From contig JAFUSH010000034.1 in the NCBI GenBank assembly GCA_017471705.1, forward strand, positions 1 to 43,933: a DNA stretch of 43,933 nucleotides. Direction: 5' to 3'. Source of the stretch: Alphaproteobacteria bacterium (GTDB lineage: Bacteria > Pseudomonadota > Alphaproteobacteria > RF32 > CAG-239). Position numbers and translations under genes: made by a program. The stretch's first letter is position 1. Every line of letters starts with the position of its first letter. This document shows, piece by piece, positions 1-8,400 of the stretch. Below the pieces are notes generated by a model. The model did not search any database and had not been told where the DNA came from. It saw only the letters and a program-made list of their open reading frames with translations.

Positions 1-2
1 CG

Positions 3-623
3 ACTTGTAGCGGCAGCGGAACCGGTCGTTATTGGAGCTATGGTTCTTGGACAGATAGTACGTCCTGCTCCGGCAGTGGAAGTTATAGCTATAGTGCCTG
101 CAGCTACAGTGGTTGGACTAATTGCTCGAAGAGCGCTTGTGGATCAGGAACTTGCACTTTTGTAAGAGGTGGAACTACTCCTTGCTCGCAAGTTTGTTAC
201 AATGGTACCTGTTGTTCACCTAGAGTAGGCTCACAAACAAGTTGTATAACACTTGGTAGCGGAACAAAGGCAAGTTCACCAATTACTGTAGATGTAAATA
301 ATAATTGTGGTTCGACAACTCCTCAATGCTATCAAGTATACTGCAGTAACGGGGCGACAGGATTTACACATCTTTCAGCAGGTTCAAGTTGTAGTAGCGG
401 AGTAATTGTTACTTTAGGAGACGGATCGATAGCTTGTTGCGGTGCTGCAAGTTCTGGTACTGGCTCAGGTTCAGGTTCTGGTGGAACTTCAGATCCTTGT
501 TCTGGTTCAGGAGGAACAAAAGCCAAATATTCAGAAATGGGTGCAACCTGTGCGCGGTTAGGAAAGACTATGAAAACCTATAAGAGCATAGACAGTACTT
601 ATGGTTGTTTAGGCTGTATTTAA
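3..623 (+). CDS. Cys/Gly/Ser-rich protein, C-terminal part (5' end outside window)
   Basis: An open frame runs from the left edge to a TAA at 621-623 with no internal stop, giving 206 residues of the C-terminus of a larger protein. It holds 21 cysteines and is dominated by Gly, Ser and Thr. Cysteines occur as singles and as CC pairs, and a Gly-Ser linker precedes a more ordinary tail with Lys, Met and Tyr that ends in GCLGCI. Such composition suits an exported, disulfide-stabilised surface or extracellular protein, but the N-terminus that would show a signal peptide is missing. One stretch, GWTNCSKSACGSGTC, loosely recalls thrombospondin type-1 spacing. The base composition looks richer in G+C than the genes downstream. 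A hairpin and an intrinsic terminator follow. I do not recognise the family; the reading frame itself is convincing. Confidence 0.7.
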   Translation, partial: TCSGSGTGRYWSYGSWTDSTSCSGSGSYSYSACSYSGWTNCSKSACGSGTCTFVRGGTTPCSQVCYNGTCCSPRVGSQTSCITLGSGTKASSPITVDVNNNCGSTTPQCYQVYCSNGATGFTHLSAGSSCSSGVIVTLGDGSIACCGAASSGTGSGSGSGGTSDPCSGSGGTKAKYSEMGATCARLGKTMKTYKSIDSTYGCLGCI

Positions 624-650
624 TAAGATGTAATATTTACGCAAATATTA

Positions 651-674
651 GTGCAGGCGGTATGCCGCCTGCAC
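651..674. repeat. Perfect hairpin behind the Cys-rich gene
   Basis: A 10-bp perfect stem (GTGCAGGCGG / CCGCCTGCAC) encloses a TATG loop, 27 nt after the stop codon. No T-run follows, so it is not a standard intrinsic terminator by itself. It may protect the mRNA 3' end or act together with the terminator at 728-760. Confidence 0.55.
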
Positions 675-727
675 TCTCCCAAGAGAGTGAGGTTAATTAC
701 TAACTGAGTTACATTGAACAATTAAGC

Positions 728-760
728 AAAAAAGGTGGGTGGATTTATCCCACCTTTTTT
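728..760 (+). terminator. Intrinsic terminator of the Cys-rich gene
   Basis: A stem of AAAAAAGGTGGG and CCCACCTTTTTT is separated by a 9-nt loop and ends in a T-run. It has the layout of a rho-independent terminator for the upstream plus-strand gene. The A-run on the 5' side means it could also work on the opposite strand. Confidence 0.8.
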
Positions 761-1288
761 GTACTTCTGTCATTCATTTTTCACCGTCATTCCTCGCACG
801 GCGCGGCGCGTCCGTGCGTCAAGGAATCTGTTCTTCCAACGCGTAGCGTTGCTTCTGTGTTATTTAATCGGAAGACCCTCTGACGTTTTCTGACGAAAAC
901 GAGGGGTGACTCTATTATTGCTAGCGCAATCGAGGAGTGACTTTATTCCACCTTTTTTGTGCTTCTGTCATCTTGAGCCCCTTTATGGGGCGTCAAGATC
1001 CCAGCAACACAGACAATGTTGCAGTAGATTTTGACGGGCATTCGCTAAACGCTCCGCCCTCAAAATGACAGGAAGTGACTTTTTGTACTTAACTGTCATT
1101 CTCGGGCGAGCGTAGCGAGAACCGAGAATCCCCTGTGACAAGGACATTAGCTGAGATCCTCGGTCTGAAACCTGCGGTTTCATCCAAGGGTGACGATAGA
1201 AAGGGGGGCAAATATGACCATAAAAAGAGTCTGATTGCCAAATGATTACGTAAACCCCATCCTCTTTCTAAAATGATATTATTTTTCA
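761..1288. repeat. Non-coding region with several GTCAT-type palindromic repeat units
   Basis: This stretch has no supportable gene. It holds several imperfect palindromes, each introduced by GTCAT. Unit A (786-830) pairs ATTCCT..GCACGG with CCGTGCG..AGGAAT. Unit B (967-1001) pairs ATCTTGA-GCCCC with GGGGC-GTCAAGAT. Unit C (1095-1133) pairs ATTCTCGG with CCGAGAAT. A further hairpin at 1166-1182 pairs TGAAACC with GGTTTCA. Between units lie direct repeats, CGAGGGGTGACTCTATT (901-917) and CGAGGAGTGACTTTATT (about 930-947), and recurrences of a CCTTTTTTGT-CTTCTGTCAT segment (about 752-773 and 950-970). The GTCAT-stem-GAATC layout resembles short dispersed intergenic palindromes I recall from alphaproteobacterial genomes. 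Short ORFs predicted here fall inside the palindromes and are not believable. Confidence 0.65.
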
Positions 1289-1316
1289 TTGAATATTAAA
1301 TTTTTTGCGCTAAAAT
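1289..1316 (+). promoter_or_regulatory. Sigma-70-type promoter for the 188-aa protein gene
   Basis: TTGAAT (1289-1294), a 16-nt spacer and TAAAAT (1311-1316) precede a strong Shine-Dalgarno AAGGAG at 1324-1329 and the ATG at 1336. The untranslated leader would be only about 13 nt. Confidence 0.6.
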
Positions 1317-1335
1317 CAGAGTGTAAGGAGATAAG

Positions 1336-1902
1336 ATGTCTGATGATAGAATGAAAAAATGTCCGGAATATTGCCCGTTTTTGATGGCAAACGGTACTTT
1401 TTGCGAATTGTTTAAGCGTACGTTGCAATGTTCGCACGGAATGGCGTTTAAATGCGAAGATTGTTTGAATCCGGAACAGAGAATGAGCTCGTATAAATCA
1501 TTGGGTTTGAGCGTGGACAGCCGTGCCGAAATGTGGCAAAAAGCTATAGTTAAACACAATGAAATAGAACTGGGTAAACGTCGTCAAGAAGAAATAGTAC
1601 GCAAAAAGTTTTCCGAGTTCTTGGAAGATAAATTCGGCTCGCGTCCGCCGTTGTCCGGAAACGCGTTTCTCAAAAATTTAATCATTAACATTTATATGGT
1701 CCTTGATGCTACCGAGCGCAATATGATGATGACTTTGCTTAACAGCCGTAAAGGCGATGTTTTGGTGGAAGCTATAGAAAAAGCTCCTAAAGATGAAAGT
1801 CTGCTTCGTAATGTCCGCCGAGAACTTGATTCGGAATTTGCCGAATATCAGCAAAATGTGCAGAAAATGCAATACCAGAATATAAATATGAATGCAAAAT
1901 AA
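1336..1902 (+). CDS. Unrecognised 188-aa protein with N-terminal cysteine cluster
   Basis: The family is not recognised. The start is secure because AAGGAG lies 6 nt upstream of the ATG and a good promoter sits just ahead. The first 45 residues contain cysteines in the pattern CPEYC...C...C...CEDC with a nearby His, which suggests a small metal-binding knuckle (inference). The rest is soluble and mainly helical, with charged stretches such as KRRQEEIVRKKFSEFLEDKF, and ends in a Gln/Asn/Met-rich tail. No signal peptide or membrane segment is visible, so it is probably cytoplasmic. It is followed 61 nt later by a second unrecognised gene that appears to have its own promoter. Confidence 0.75.
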   Translation: MSDDRMKKCPEYCPFLMANGTFCELFKRTLQCSHGMAFKCEDCLNPEQRMSSYKSLGLSVDSRAEMWQKAIVKHNEIELGKRRQEEIVRKKFSEFLEDKFGSRPPLSGNAFLKNLIINIYMVLDATERNMMMTLLNSRKGDVLVEAIEKAPKDESLLRNVRRELDSEFAEYQQNVQKMQYQNINMNAK

Positions 1903-1906
1903 TTTG

Positions 1907-1935
1907 TTGATTTTTTGTCAATTATAGTGTAAACT
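1907..1935 (+). promoter_or_regulatory. Probable promoter for the 647-aa HExxH protein gene
   Basis: TTGATT (1907-1912), a 17-nt spacer and TAAACT (1930-1935) lie 28 nt before the ATG at 1964, which is preceded by the ribosome-binding sequence AGGGAG. The match is good for AT-rich DNA, though AT-rich sequence gives chance hits. Confidence 0.5.
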
Positions 1936-1963
1936 GGCGTCAATTTAAGGCAGGGAGAAACTT

Positions 1964-3907
1964 ATGACAACTGAGTCTTTATTAGTCAAAACCAAAGATA
2001 ATTACGTGGTGGTGCTAACAATAAACTACGCAAATGACGCCGAAAAATTACGCCTTACCGGACAGTGCGAAAACTATTGCCGAAGCGTAAATTTTAATGA
2101 CGTGGATACGCAGAGATTAAGTTCTTCCAATATTACATACGATTCGGTTAATACCGAATTTTTAAAAAGCGAAATAGCCGGTTATCACTATCAAAAACAA
2201 CCGGAAAATTTTGTGAATGAAATGAAAGACAATAACTTTCCTGCCAAAGTTATGAAACCGAATGTTTTGCATTTTGATTCTCGGTTGCCGGACAGTTTCT
2301 TTCCGCCGATGATTAAAAATACCGGATATAAAGTGGTGCCGGAAGATGAATTTTATAAGGTGCGTTATAATTCATTTAAAGGTAAATATGAAATAGTTAA
2401 TCCTAAAATCAGACGCGCGCAGGTGGATTATAACAAAAAAGAGTTGTCGATTGTTCGCAATCATTTTGAATTTGCTCCGAAAGATTACGCTAAATTGCAG
2501 ACGATGATTGCCGATTATAACGCCAAAAAGCAAAATAATCCTAAATTAAGCCTGCTCGATTATGCGAGAAGCATCAATAATACGAAGGATTTAAGCCTGT
2601 TTACTATTTATGCAAGAGAGCAGGAAAATGTTAATCATTTGAATGCTACGATTTCTCACGAATTGAAACACATAAAAAATATGATATTTACCGACGGTTT
2701 AGGGCTTAAAAAAGATTACAGGCTGATGAGCGTCGATAATATGTATAGAATTTGCGTGGAAAACGAGCGCAGTTCGTATTTGGATCAATTGGTGTTTTGT
2801 TTGAATAAGTATCTTAAAAACGGCGACTATAATGATTTCAGTATGTTTGATGGTGAATCGCAGGCTTGCGCCAATCATCTGAAAACATTGCAGACTAAAG
2901 AAGAGCGAATTGCTTATGCCACAAATTGGCCGCTCTTGGTTGAAAAAATGCTTAAACAATTTAACAGTTCGCATAAAGCGTATTATGACAAAAATCAATT
3001 TAAGGGAAATTTGAAAAGTTATGCCCAAACCGAGCCGATGTCGGCGCTTCCGGATGATAATGCTGAAACTTTCAAAAAAATACGCTCACTTTATTATCAC
3101 TATATGATTTATAATCCGGCAACCGGTAGAGAAGAAAGCGTTAATTTGGCAAAATATATCACACCTGATTTGGAAGTGGGAATATCTTCCGATAATCGCC
3201 GTAAAATAATTGCTCCGGCTGAAGAAATATTAAGAGAAAGACGTAAGGATTTTAACAATAAACTAAACGCCGGTGAAATAAATATCGACTTGGTGGGACC
3301 GGCAAAAGCTTTAATGCGCGGTAATCTTAAATCCGATTCTTTTATTAATGAAGTGGATAGTATTAATGTCGGAATTTTGGTGGAAGAAGAAAATAAACCG
3401 GAGGGAAATAATAATCACCCTGCTTTGCCTTCTGTTCCGAGTATTCCTGATGACAAGGCGTATTGGAGTGACGGTTTGCAAAGGTATTGGAGCAAGTTCG
3501 AAGGGTATCGGGAAATTGCGAAAAATAACATTGAATATACATTCAAAATTAATGACACTAAACTGAAATATACCGATAAAAATCACGTTAACGTCAGTTC
3601 TAATGCTGATTTTGAATTATACGTCAAATTGTTAAAAGAACCGAGCGGTAAAAATAACGTGATAGAGTTTGCTCCGACTTTGAGCAAGGAACAGGCTTTG
3701 ATGCTGTATATTGCTTGCACTAATTACGGTCGCAGAATGTCGGGCAAAGTGCCGACCGATTTATCGAGTATCGAGCGATTGCAAGGTATTCCGGCGGCGG
3801 AGATGAATAAATTTAATCATAGGACCGGACGGGGCGGACAAAGTCAGCAGGTAGCTCAATCTATATTGACACCAAGGGTTCAAAGAGGTTTAAACAGAGC
3901 AGGTTGA
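1964..3907 (+). CDS. Unrecognised 647-aa protein with an HExxH metalloprotease motif
   Basis: The protein has no recognised overall family, but residues 232-236 read HELKH inside a plausible helix (SHELKHIKN), the zinc-binding HExxH pattern of zincin metallopeptidases. A glutamate-containing helix 30-32 residues further on (VENERSSYLDQL, E266/E268) could supply the third zinc ligand as in gluzincins; this is inference. No N-terminal signal peptide or membrane span is seen. The C-terminal third contains a Pro-rich linker (HPALPSVPSIPDD, around residue 485), then a second charged domain, and the protein ends in a Gly/Arg/Gln-rich tail. It could be a cytoplasmic protease or an effector delivered by a secretion system; nothing nearby decides this. 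Confidence 0.75.
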   Translation: MTTESLLVKTKDNYVVVLTINYANDAEKLRLTGQCENYCRSVNFNDVDTQRLSSSNITYDSVNTEFLKSEIAGYHYQKQPENFVNEMKDNNFPAKVMKPNVLHFDSRLPDSFFPPMIKNTGYKVVPEDEFYKVRYNSFKGKYEIVNPKIRRAQVDYNKKELSIVRNHFEFAPKDYAKLQTMIADYNAKKQNNPKLSLLDYARSINNTKDLSLFTIYAREQENVNHLNATISHELKHIKNMIFTDGLGLKKDYRLMSVDNMYRICVENERSSYLDQLVFCLNKYLKNGDYNDFSMFDGESQACANHLKTLQTKEERIAYATNWPLLVEKMLKQFNSSHKAYYDKNQFKGNLKSYAQTEPMSALPDDNAETFKKIRSLYYHYMIYNPATGREESVNLAKYITPDLEVGISSDNRRKIIAPAEEILRERRKDFNNKLNAGEINIDLVGPAKALMRGNLKSDSFINEVDSINVGILVEEENKPEGNNNHPALPSVPSIPDDKAYWSDGLQRYWSKFEGYREIAKNNIEYTFKINDTKLKYTDKNHVNVSSNADFELYVKLLKEPSGKNNVIEFAPTLSKEQALMLYIACTNYGRRMSGKVPTDLSSIERLQGIPAAEMNKFNHRTGRGGQSQQVAQSILTPRVQRGLNRAG

Positions 3908-4036
3908 GGCAATCTCCGTAAATGACCGATAAGTGCATAATTTACAAAAAAATGAGTTACGTGTCGCAAACAGTGATAAAACCTCTCAGCGAGTCTAAAA
4001 AGCGCCTTTATTTTGATTTGGGGATTTTTAATACAA

Positions 4037-5377
4037 ATGGATAATAAAACAATATATGCTCTTTCAACAGTGTTCGGAAAATCCGGTGTAGCGGTTTTTC
4101 GTATCTCCGGAAGTTCGGCATTTAAATTTTTTGATGCAATGACAAATTTTAAGTCGTCGGAAATTGAAAGCCGAAAAATGTATTATATGCCGGTTTTGGA
4201 TATTGATTCACGTGAAACATTGGATAAATGTCTGGTGGTTGCATTCAAAGCCCCCTGCTCTTTTACCGGCGAAAATACGGTGGAAATTAATTGTCACGGC
4301 TCTAAAGCCGTTATTCGCAGTATCAGCGAATCATTGTCTGAAATAGCCGATTTTCGAATGGCGGAAGCCGGTGAATTTTCCCGTCGTTCTTTTTATAACG
4401 GTAAAATGGATTTAACCGAAGCTGACGGTTTGGCCGATTTGATTGATGCTGAAACTCGTTTGCAACAGGAAGTTGCTCTTAAACAAATGGGTGGAACGCT
4501 GTTCAATCTTTATGAAAACTGGCGTGAAAGGCTTGTTTCTTTACTTTCTTATGTTGAGGCATATATTGATTTTCCGGACGAAGATATTCCGCAAGACACT
4601 GTTTTTAAAATAGAGAACAATGTATTTAAAATTATTGAGGAAATAGAAGAGCATTTGCAGATTAACAAAGTTGAAGAGCGTCTGCGCGACGGATTTCAAG
4701 TTGTTATATCCGGTCCGACCAATGCCGGAAAATCGAGCTTGATAAACACTATTGTCCGGCGCAATGTTGCGATTGTTTCCGATGTTGCCGGCACTACCCG
4801 TGATGTAATAGAAGCTTGTGTTGATATTAAAGGTTTTCCGGTTATTTTTTCGGATACCGCCGGACTTAGAGAATCTGATGACAGTATCGAAAAAATAGGT
4901 ATTGACCTTGCTCGTAAAAAAATTGCGGACGCTGATTTCAATATATTTTTGTTTGACGCCGAAAATACCGAACCGGAAGTTTTTGCCGACTATTTATCAA
5001 ATAAAAATAACTACTTATTGGTAGCAAATAAAAGTGATAAAATAAGCGAAAGCCGTCGCAAAGAATTGCTTGAAAAAGGATGTATTCTGATTTCTGCAAA
5101 AAACAATGATAATGTCGAGGCGATAATCAATGCTTTGTATAATTGCTTTAATGATATGTATTCGCCCTCTTGTGCCTGCTTGATTACCCGTCAACGCTAT
5201 AAGGAAGCGTTGTCCGAGTGTTTGAGTAATTTAAGACGCTTTAACTTAAGTAAGGAAATAGAGCTTTCTGCCGAAGATTTGCGATTGGCTTGCCGTGAAA
5301 TCGGTAAAATTACCGGCAGAGTAGAGGTTGATGAAATATTGGATAAAATTTTCAGCAGTTTTTGCATAGGTAAATAA
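4037..5377 (+). CDS. mnmE: tRNA uridine-5-carboxymethylaminomethyl(34) synthesis GTPase MnmE
   Basis: MnmE (TrmE) is the GTPase that works with MnmG to modify the wobble uridine (U34) of several tRNAs. The 446-residue protein shows the N-terminal formyl-THF-binding region, the AGEFSRRSFYNGKMDL helix region, and an inserted G domain: P-loop GPTNAGKSS at residues 226-234, the DVAGTTRDV switch, DTAG and NKSD. It ends in the family's C-terminal FCIGK with its functional cysteine. I start at the ATG at 4037 (MDNKTIYALST); an upstream TTG at 4013 would add eight untypical residues. The ribosome-binding site is weak (GGGGA, about 12 nt upstream). Codons around residues 56-61 overlap a near-perfect parS sequence. 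mnmG lies 158 bp downstream. Confidence 0.95.
   Translation: MDNKTIYALSTVFGKSGVAVFRISGSSAFKFFDAMTNFKSSEIESRKMYYMPVLDIDSRETLDKCLVVAFKAPCSFTGENTVEINCHGSKAVIRSISESLSEIADFRMAEAGEFSRRSFYNGKMDLTEADGLADLIDAETRLQQEVALKQMGGTLFNLYENWRERLVSLLSYVEAYIDFPDEDIPQDTVFKIENNVFKIIEEIEEHLQINKVEERLRDGFQVVISGPTNAGKSSLINTIVRRNVAIVSDVAGTTRDVIEACVDIKGFPVIFSDTAGLRESDDSIEKIGIDLARKKIADADFNIFLFDAENTEPEVFADYLSNKNNYLLVANKSDKISESRRKELLEKGCILISAKNNDNVEAIINALYNCFNDMYSPSCACLITRQRYKEALSECLSNLRRFNLSKEIELSAEDLRLACREIGKITGRVEVDEILDKIFSSFCIGK
4204..4219. promoter_or_regulatory. parS-like site inside mnmE (one mismatch)
   Basis: TGATTCACGTGAAACA matches the 16-bp parS consensus TGTTTCACGTGAAACA at 15 positions. It encodes DSRET within MnmE. 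The mismatch breaks the palindrome at one position, so ParB binding may be weaker. Two perfect copies lie downstream. Confidence 0.5.
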
Positions 5378-5535
5378 TACTGTATTTAAATGACTCAAAA
5401 TCAACGGGTTAATTCTTTTGCTTGAATCAATAAATTAAATTTATTTTGAACAGTGTATTTAAATGCGCCGATTGATATTTTATTTGCAATTAATGAGAAA
5501 TTGTGATTTATTGAGGCGAAAATAAAGAGGTGAAA
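5378..5535 (+). other. Leader region between mnmE and mnmG
   Basis: This 158-bp AT-rich stretch has no gene. It carries two copies of a TGTATTTAAATG element (around 5390 and 5454) and two GANTC sequences (GACTC at 5392-5396, GAATC at 5424-5428), the target of the CcrM methylase common in alphaproteobacteria. It probably holds the mnmG promoter, but I could not choose a convincing -35/-10 pair. Confidence 0.4.
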
Positions 5536-7383
5536 ATGAGTGATTTGTATGATGTAATCGTTGTCGGCGGTGGTCACGCCGGTTGTGAAGCGTGCGCTGC
5601 TGCTGCCAGAACCGGTGCCAAAACTTTACTGTTGACGCATAAAAAATCGACAATCGGTGAAATGTCTTGCAATCCTGCCATCGGCGGATTGGGAAAAGGT
5701 CATTTGGTGAGGGAAATTGATGCTTTGGACGGGCTTATGGCAAAGGTTATCGATAAGGCCGGCATTCAATTCAGAATGCTTAATTTATCCAAAGGACCTG
5801 CTGTACGAGGCCCTCGTGCTCAAGCCGACAGAAGTTTATACAGAAAATATATGCAGCAGGCATTGGCGGAAACAGAAAATTTAACAATAGAAGAAGCGGC
5901 GGTTGAAGGGTTTGTTATCATAAATGACAAATTAAGCGGCGTGGTGCTGGCAGATGGTCAGAAACGCCTTGCCAAAGCTGTCGTTTTGACTACCGGAACA
6001 TTTTTGAATGGAGTTATGTTTACCGGTCATCAAACAACCATAGGCGGCAGAATAGGGGAAATATCCTGTACCGGAATAACACCGTATTTAAAACAAATGG
6101 GTTTGAAACTCGGACGTTTGAAAACCGGTACTCCGTCGCGTTTAAATGCCGATACGATAGATTGGAATGTTTTAGAGCGACAATCTGGTGATGAGAATCC
6201 GCAAGCATTTTCATTTTTAACCGATAAAATAACCAATCGCCAGATTGATTGCGGTATAACTTCAACAAACGAGCGTACTCATAAGATTATTCGTGATAAT
6301 TTTAATAAATGCGCTTTATTTTCCGGATTGATAACCGGTAAAGGTCCGCGTTATTGCCCCAGTATTGAAGATAAACTGGTTCGTTTTGCCGACAGAACTT
6401 CACATCAAATATTCTTGGAGCCGGAAGGTTATGACACAAACGTTATATATCCTAACGGAATTTCTACTTCGCTTCCTGCAGATGTACAAAGCGATTTTAT
6501 TCACACTATGAAGGGGCTGGAAAAGGTTGAAATTTTACAATTTGCCTATGCAATCGAATACGATTTTGTTGATCCGCAAGAGCTAAGTCATTGTTTGGGC
6601 GTGAAAAAAATTGAAGGGTTATATTTGGCGGGACAAATTAACGGTACGACTGGCTATGAAGAAGCCGGAGCGCAGGGGTTAGTTGCCGGTGTTAATGCTG
6701 CATTGTATGCTAAAAACAGCGGTAAAGAGTTTTATATTGATCGCAGTCAGGCATATATAGGCGTGATGATTGATGATTTAATCACCAAAGGAATTGATGA
6801 ACCGTACAGAATGTTTACTTCGCGCTCGGAATATCGTTTGCTGTTGCGCGCTGATAATGCAGATGCCAGATTAACTGAGTTAGGGTATAAAATCGGTTGT
6901 GTAGGTGATGAACGTTATATGATATATAAAGAAAAAATGGAGAAAATTCAATCATTTAATAATTATTGTCGGAATAAAACAGTTTCTTATGCAGATATTG
7001 AAAATCAAGGATTAAGTGTTAAGCACAGCGGTAAAAAATCTTTAAAAGATGTTATGAGTTATCCGAATGTTTCACGTGAAACAATAGAAAATATTGATTC
7101 TGAAATAAAAAATATTGATGATAAGATATATGAACAAATTGAAATCGATGCCAAATATTCAGGATATTTGAAACGAGAATATGAAGACATAGAAGTTTTC
7201 AAACGTGATGAAAATATGAAAATTCGTGATGATATTGATTATAGCAAAATAGGCGGACTTTCGACTGAAATGGTTCAACGTTTTACACGGGTAAAACCTA
7301 AAACCATCGGAGAGGCTTCGCGAATCACCGGTGTTACGCCGGCGGCGGTAACGGCTTTATTGGGGTATATTAAAAATGCGTAA
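5536..7383 (+). CDS. mnmG: tRNA uridine-5-carboxymethylaminomethyl modification FAD enzyme MnmG (GidA)
   Basis: MnmG is the FAD-dependent partner of MnmE in wobble-uridine modification. The 615-residue length is typical. The dinucleotide-binding motif VVGGGHAGCEA is near the N-terminus, followed by the signatures CNPAIGGLGKGHLVREID and GPAVRGPRAQADR, and GQINGTTGYEEAGAQGL in the second half; the C-terminal helical region ends in the usual TPAAVTALLGY pattern. The ATG at 5536 is preferred because AAGAGG lies just upstream; the GTG at 5530 would overlap that site. A perfect parS site lies within the gene near its 3' end. The last 8 nt overlap the following PHP gene, implying co-transcription. 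Confidence 0.96.
   Translation: MSDLYDVIVVGGGHAGCEACAAAARTGAKTLLLTHKKSTIGEMSCNPAIGGLGKGHLVREIDALDGLMAKVIDKAGIQFRMLNLSKGPAVRGPRAQADRSLYRKYMQQALAETENLTIEEAAVEGFVIINDKLSGVVLADGQKRLAKAVVLTTGTFLNGVMFTGHQTTIGGRIGEISCTGITPYLKQMGLKLGRLKTGTPSRLNADTIDWNVLERQSGDENPQAFSFLTDKITNRQIDCGITSTNERTHKIIRDNFNKCALFSGLITGKGPRYCPSIEDKLVRFADRTSHQIFLEPEGYDTNVIYPNGISTSLPADVQSDFIHTMKGLEKVEILQFAYAIEYDFVDPQELSHCLGVKKIEGLYLAGQINGTTGYEEAGAQGLVAGVNAALYAKNSGKEFYIDRSQAYIGVMIDDLITKGIDEPYRMFTSRSEYRLLLRADNADARLTELGYKIGCVGDERYMIYKEKMEKIQSFNNYCRNKTVSYADIENQGLSVKHSGKKSLKDVMSYPNVSRETIENIDSEIKNIDDKIYEQIEIDAKYSGYLKREYEDIEVFKRDENMKIRDDIDYSKIGGLSTEMVQRFTRVKPKTIGEASRITGVTPAAVTALLGYIKNA
7068..7083. promoter_or_regulatory. Perfect parS centromere site inside mnmG
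   Basis: TGTTTCACGTGAAACA is the full 16-bp palindromic parS consensus bound by ParB. It lies in the 3' part of mnmG, encoding NVSRET, about 2 kb upstream of parA. ParB from the adjacent operon would load here and spread along the origin region. Confidence 0.9.
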
Positions 7384-8221
7384 GATACAAAATTTTTCAT
7401 ATCATAATCATACAAATTTTTCTGATGGCAAGCGCTCTTTGGAAGAAATGGTGGCTCAGGCTAAAAAAATAGGTTTTTGCGAAATGGGTGTCAGCGACCA
7501 TATGATTATCCATAAAAATATAGAGCAGAGTCCGTCTTGGGATATGTTGCACTCTCGATATGCAGCTGCGGTATACCGTAATGATTTCAAGAGTTGCTTA
7601 TCTGATTTTCAGAAACATTGCGAACATATTCGCCAAGTGTCAAAAAAAGAAAACTTCAAATTGTATGTAGGATTTGAAGTTGATTTCTTTACGTATAACG
7701 GTTGGCTCGAAGAGTTAAAGGAATTTTTGACGCAGCTCGATTACGATTATTTGGTCAGCGGAAATCATTTTATGCCTAATGAAAACGGTGAAACAATTAT
7801 CAATATAGACTGCATTAAAGGCAGAACTGATACGGTCAAAAATTTGTCGGAGTATATTGTTAATCATTTTGATGCAATGAAAAAATCTGCAGAAAGCGGA
7901 TTATATTCTTTTTTGGCGCACATAGATTATATACGTAAACTCGGTGATGATATCAGCGGTCCGCAAAAATTTGTTGAAAACAAATCTGAAGTTCTTAATG
8001 CGTTGAAAAAGAATAATATAGGTATAGAAATCAGCACCAAAGGACTGCGTAAAATAGGTGATTTTTTTCCTTGTTCAGAAATATTAGATGAAATAGCAAA
8101 ATTAGGAATAAAGACAGTCATCAGTGATGACGCTCATAATATTGACGAACTCGGCGAAGATTTTGATAAAGCTGAAGACGAATTGAAAAAACATAATATC
8201 ACGCAGCGCTTAAAATTTTAG
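7376..8221 (+). CDS. PHP-domain phosphoesterase, histidinol-phosphatase-like
   Basis: A 281-residue PHP-superfamily metal-dependent phosphoesterase, closest by motif to the HisJ/HisK type of histidinol-phosphatase. Visible metal-ligand motifs in order are HNHTNFSDG (H10, H12), VSDHM (D41, H42), GFEVDFF, SGNHF, LAHIDYI and ISDDAHN near the C-terminus. All expected His/Asp/Glu positions appear present, so it should be active; the substrate could be histidinol phosphate or another phosphomonoester. It overlaps mnmG by 8 nt and separates mnmG from rsmG. No other histidine-biosynthesis gene is in the window, so the histidine assignment is uncertain. Confidence 0.8.
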   Translation: MRKIQNFSYHNHTNFSDGKRSLEEMVAQAKKIGFCEMGVSDHMIIHKNIEQSPSWDMLHSRYAAAVYRNDFKSCLSDFQKHCEHIRQVSKKENFKLYVGFEVDFFTYNGWLEELKEFLTQLDYDYLVSGNHFMPNENGETIINIDCIKGRTDTVKNLSEYIVNHFDAMKKSAESGLYSFLAHIDYIRKLGDDISGPQKFVENKSEVLNALKKNNIGIEISTKGLRKIGDFFPCSEILDEIAKLGIKTVISDDAHNIDELGEDFDKAEDELKKHNITQRLKF

Positions 8222-8400
8222 TTGTTTTTGTTTTACCAATGTAATGATATGTCTATAAAGACTGAATTTACGGCAAAAATTTTGGGAGCAGCGGCATATA
8301 CTTTGCAAGTTTTCGGTTCCGATTTTTGATTCGGCTCTCATTCACGCTAAAACAGCGGCTATTTATTCCATTAATCGGCTTGGTCATAATATTTAGAAAA

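Noticed and set aside
332..526. Minus-strand 64-aa Pro/Glu-rich frame
   Set aside because: It is the reverse complement of the Gly/Ser-rich coding stretch of the plus-strand Cys-rich gene.
983..1289. Two short minus-strand frames of 66 aa
   Set aside because: They lie within the palindromic repeat cluster and have no ribosome-binding site or protein-like composition.
4013..4036. TTG start extending MnmE by eight residues
   Set aside because: The added residues are not family-like and the ATG at 4037 matches the usual MnmE start.
8249..8329. 26-codon frame in the gap before rsmG
   Set aside because: No ribosome-binding site and no recognisable similarity; it could be a gene remnant but cannot be supported.
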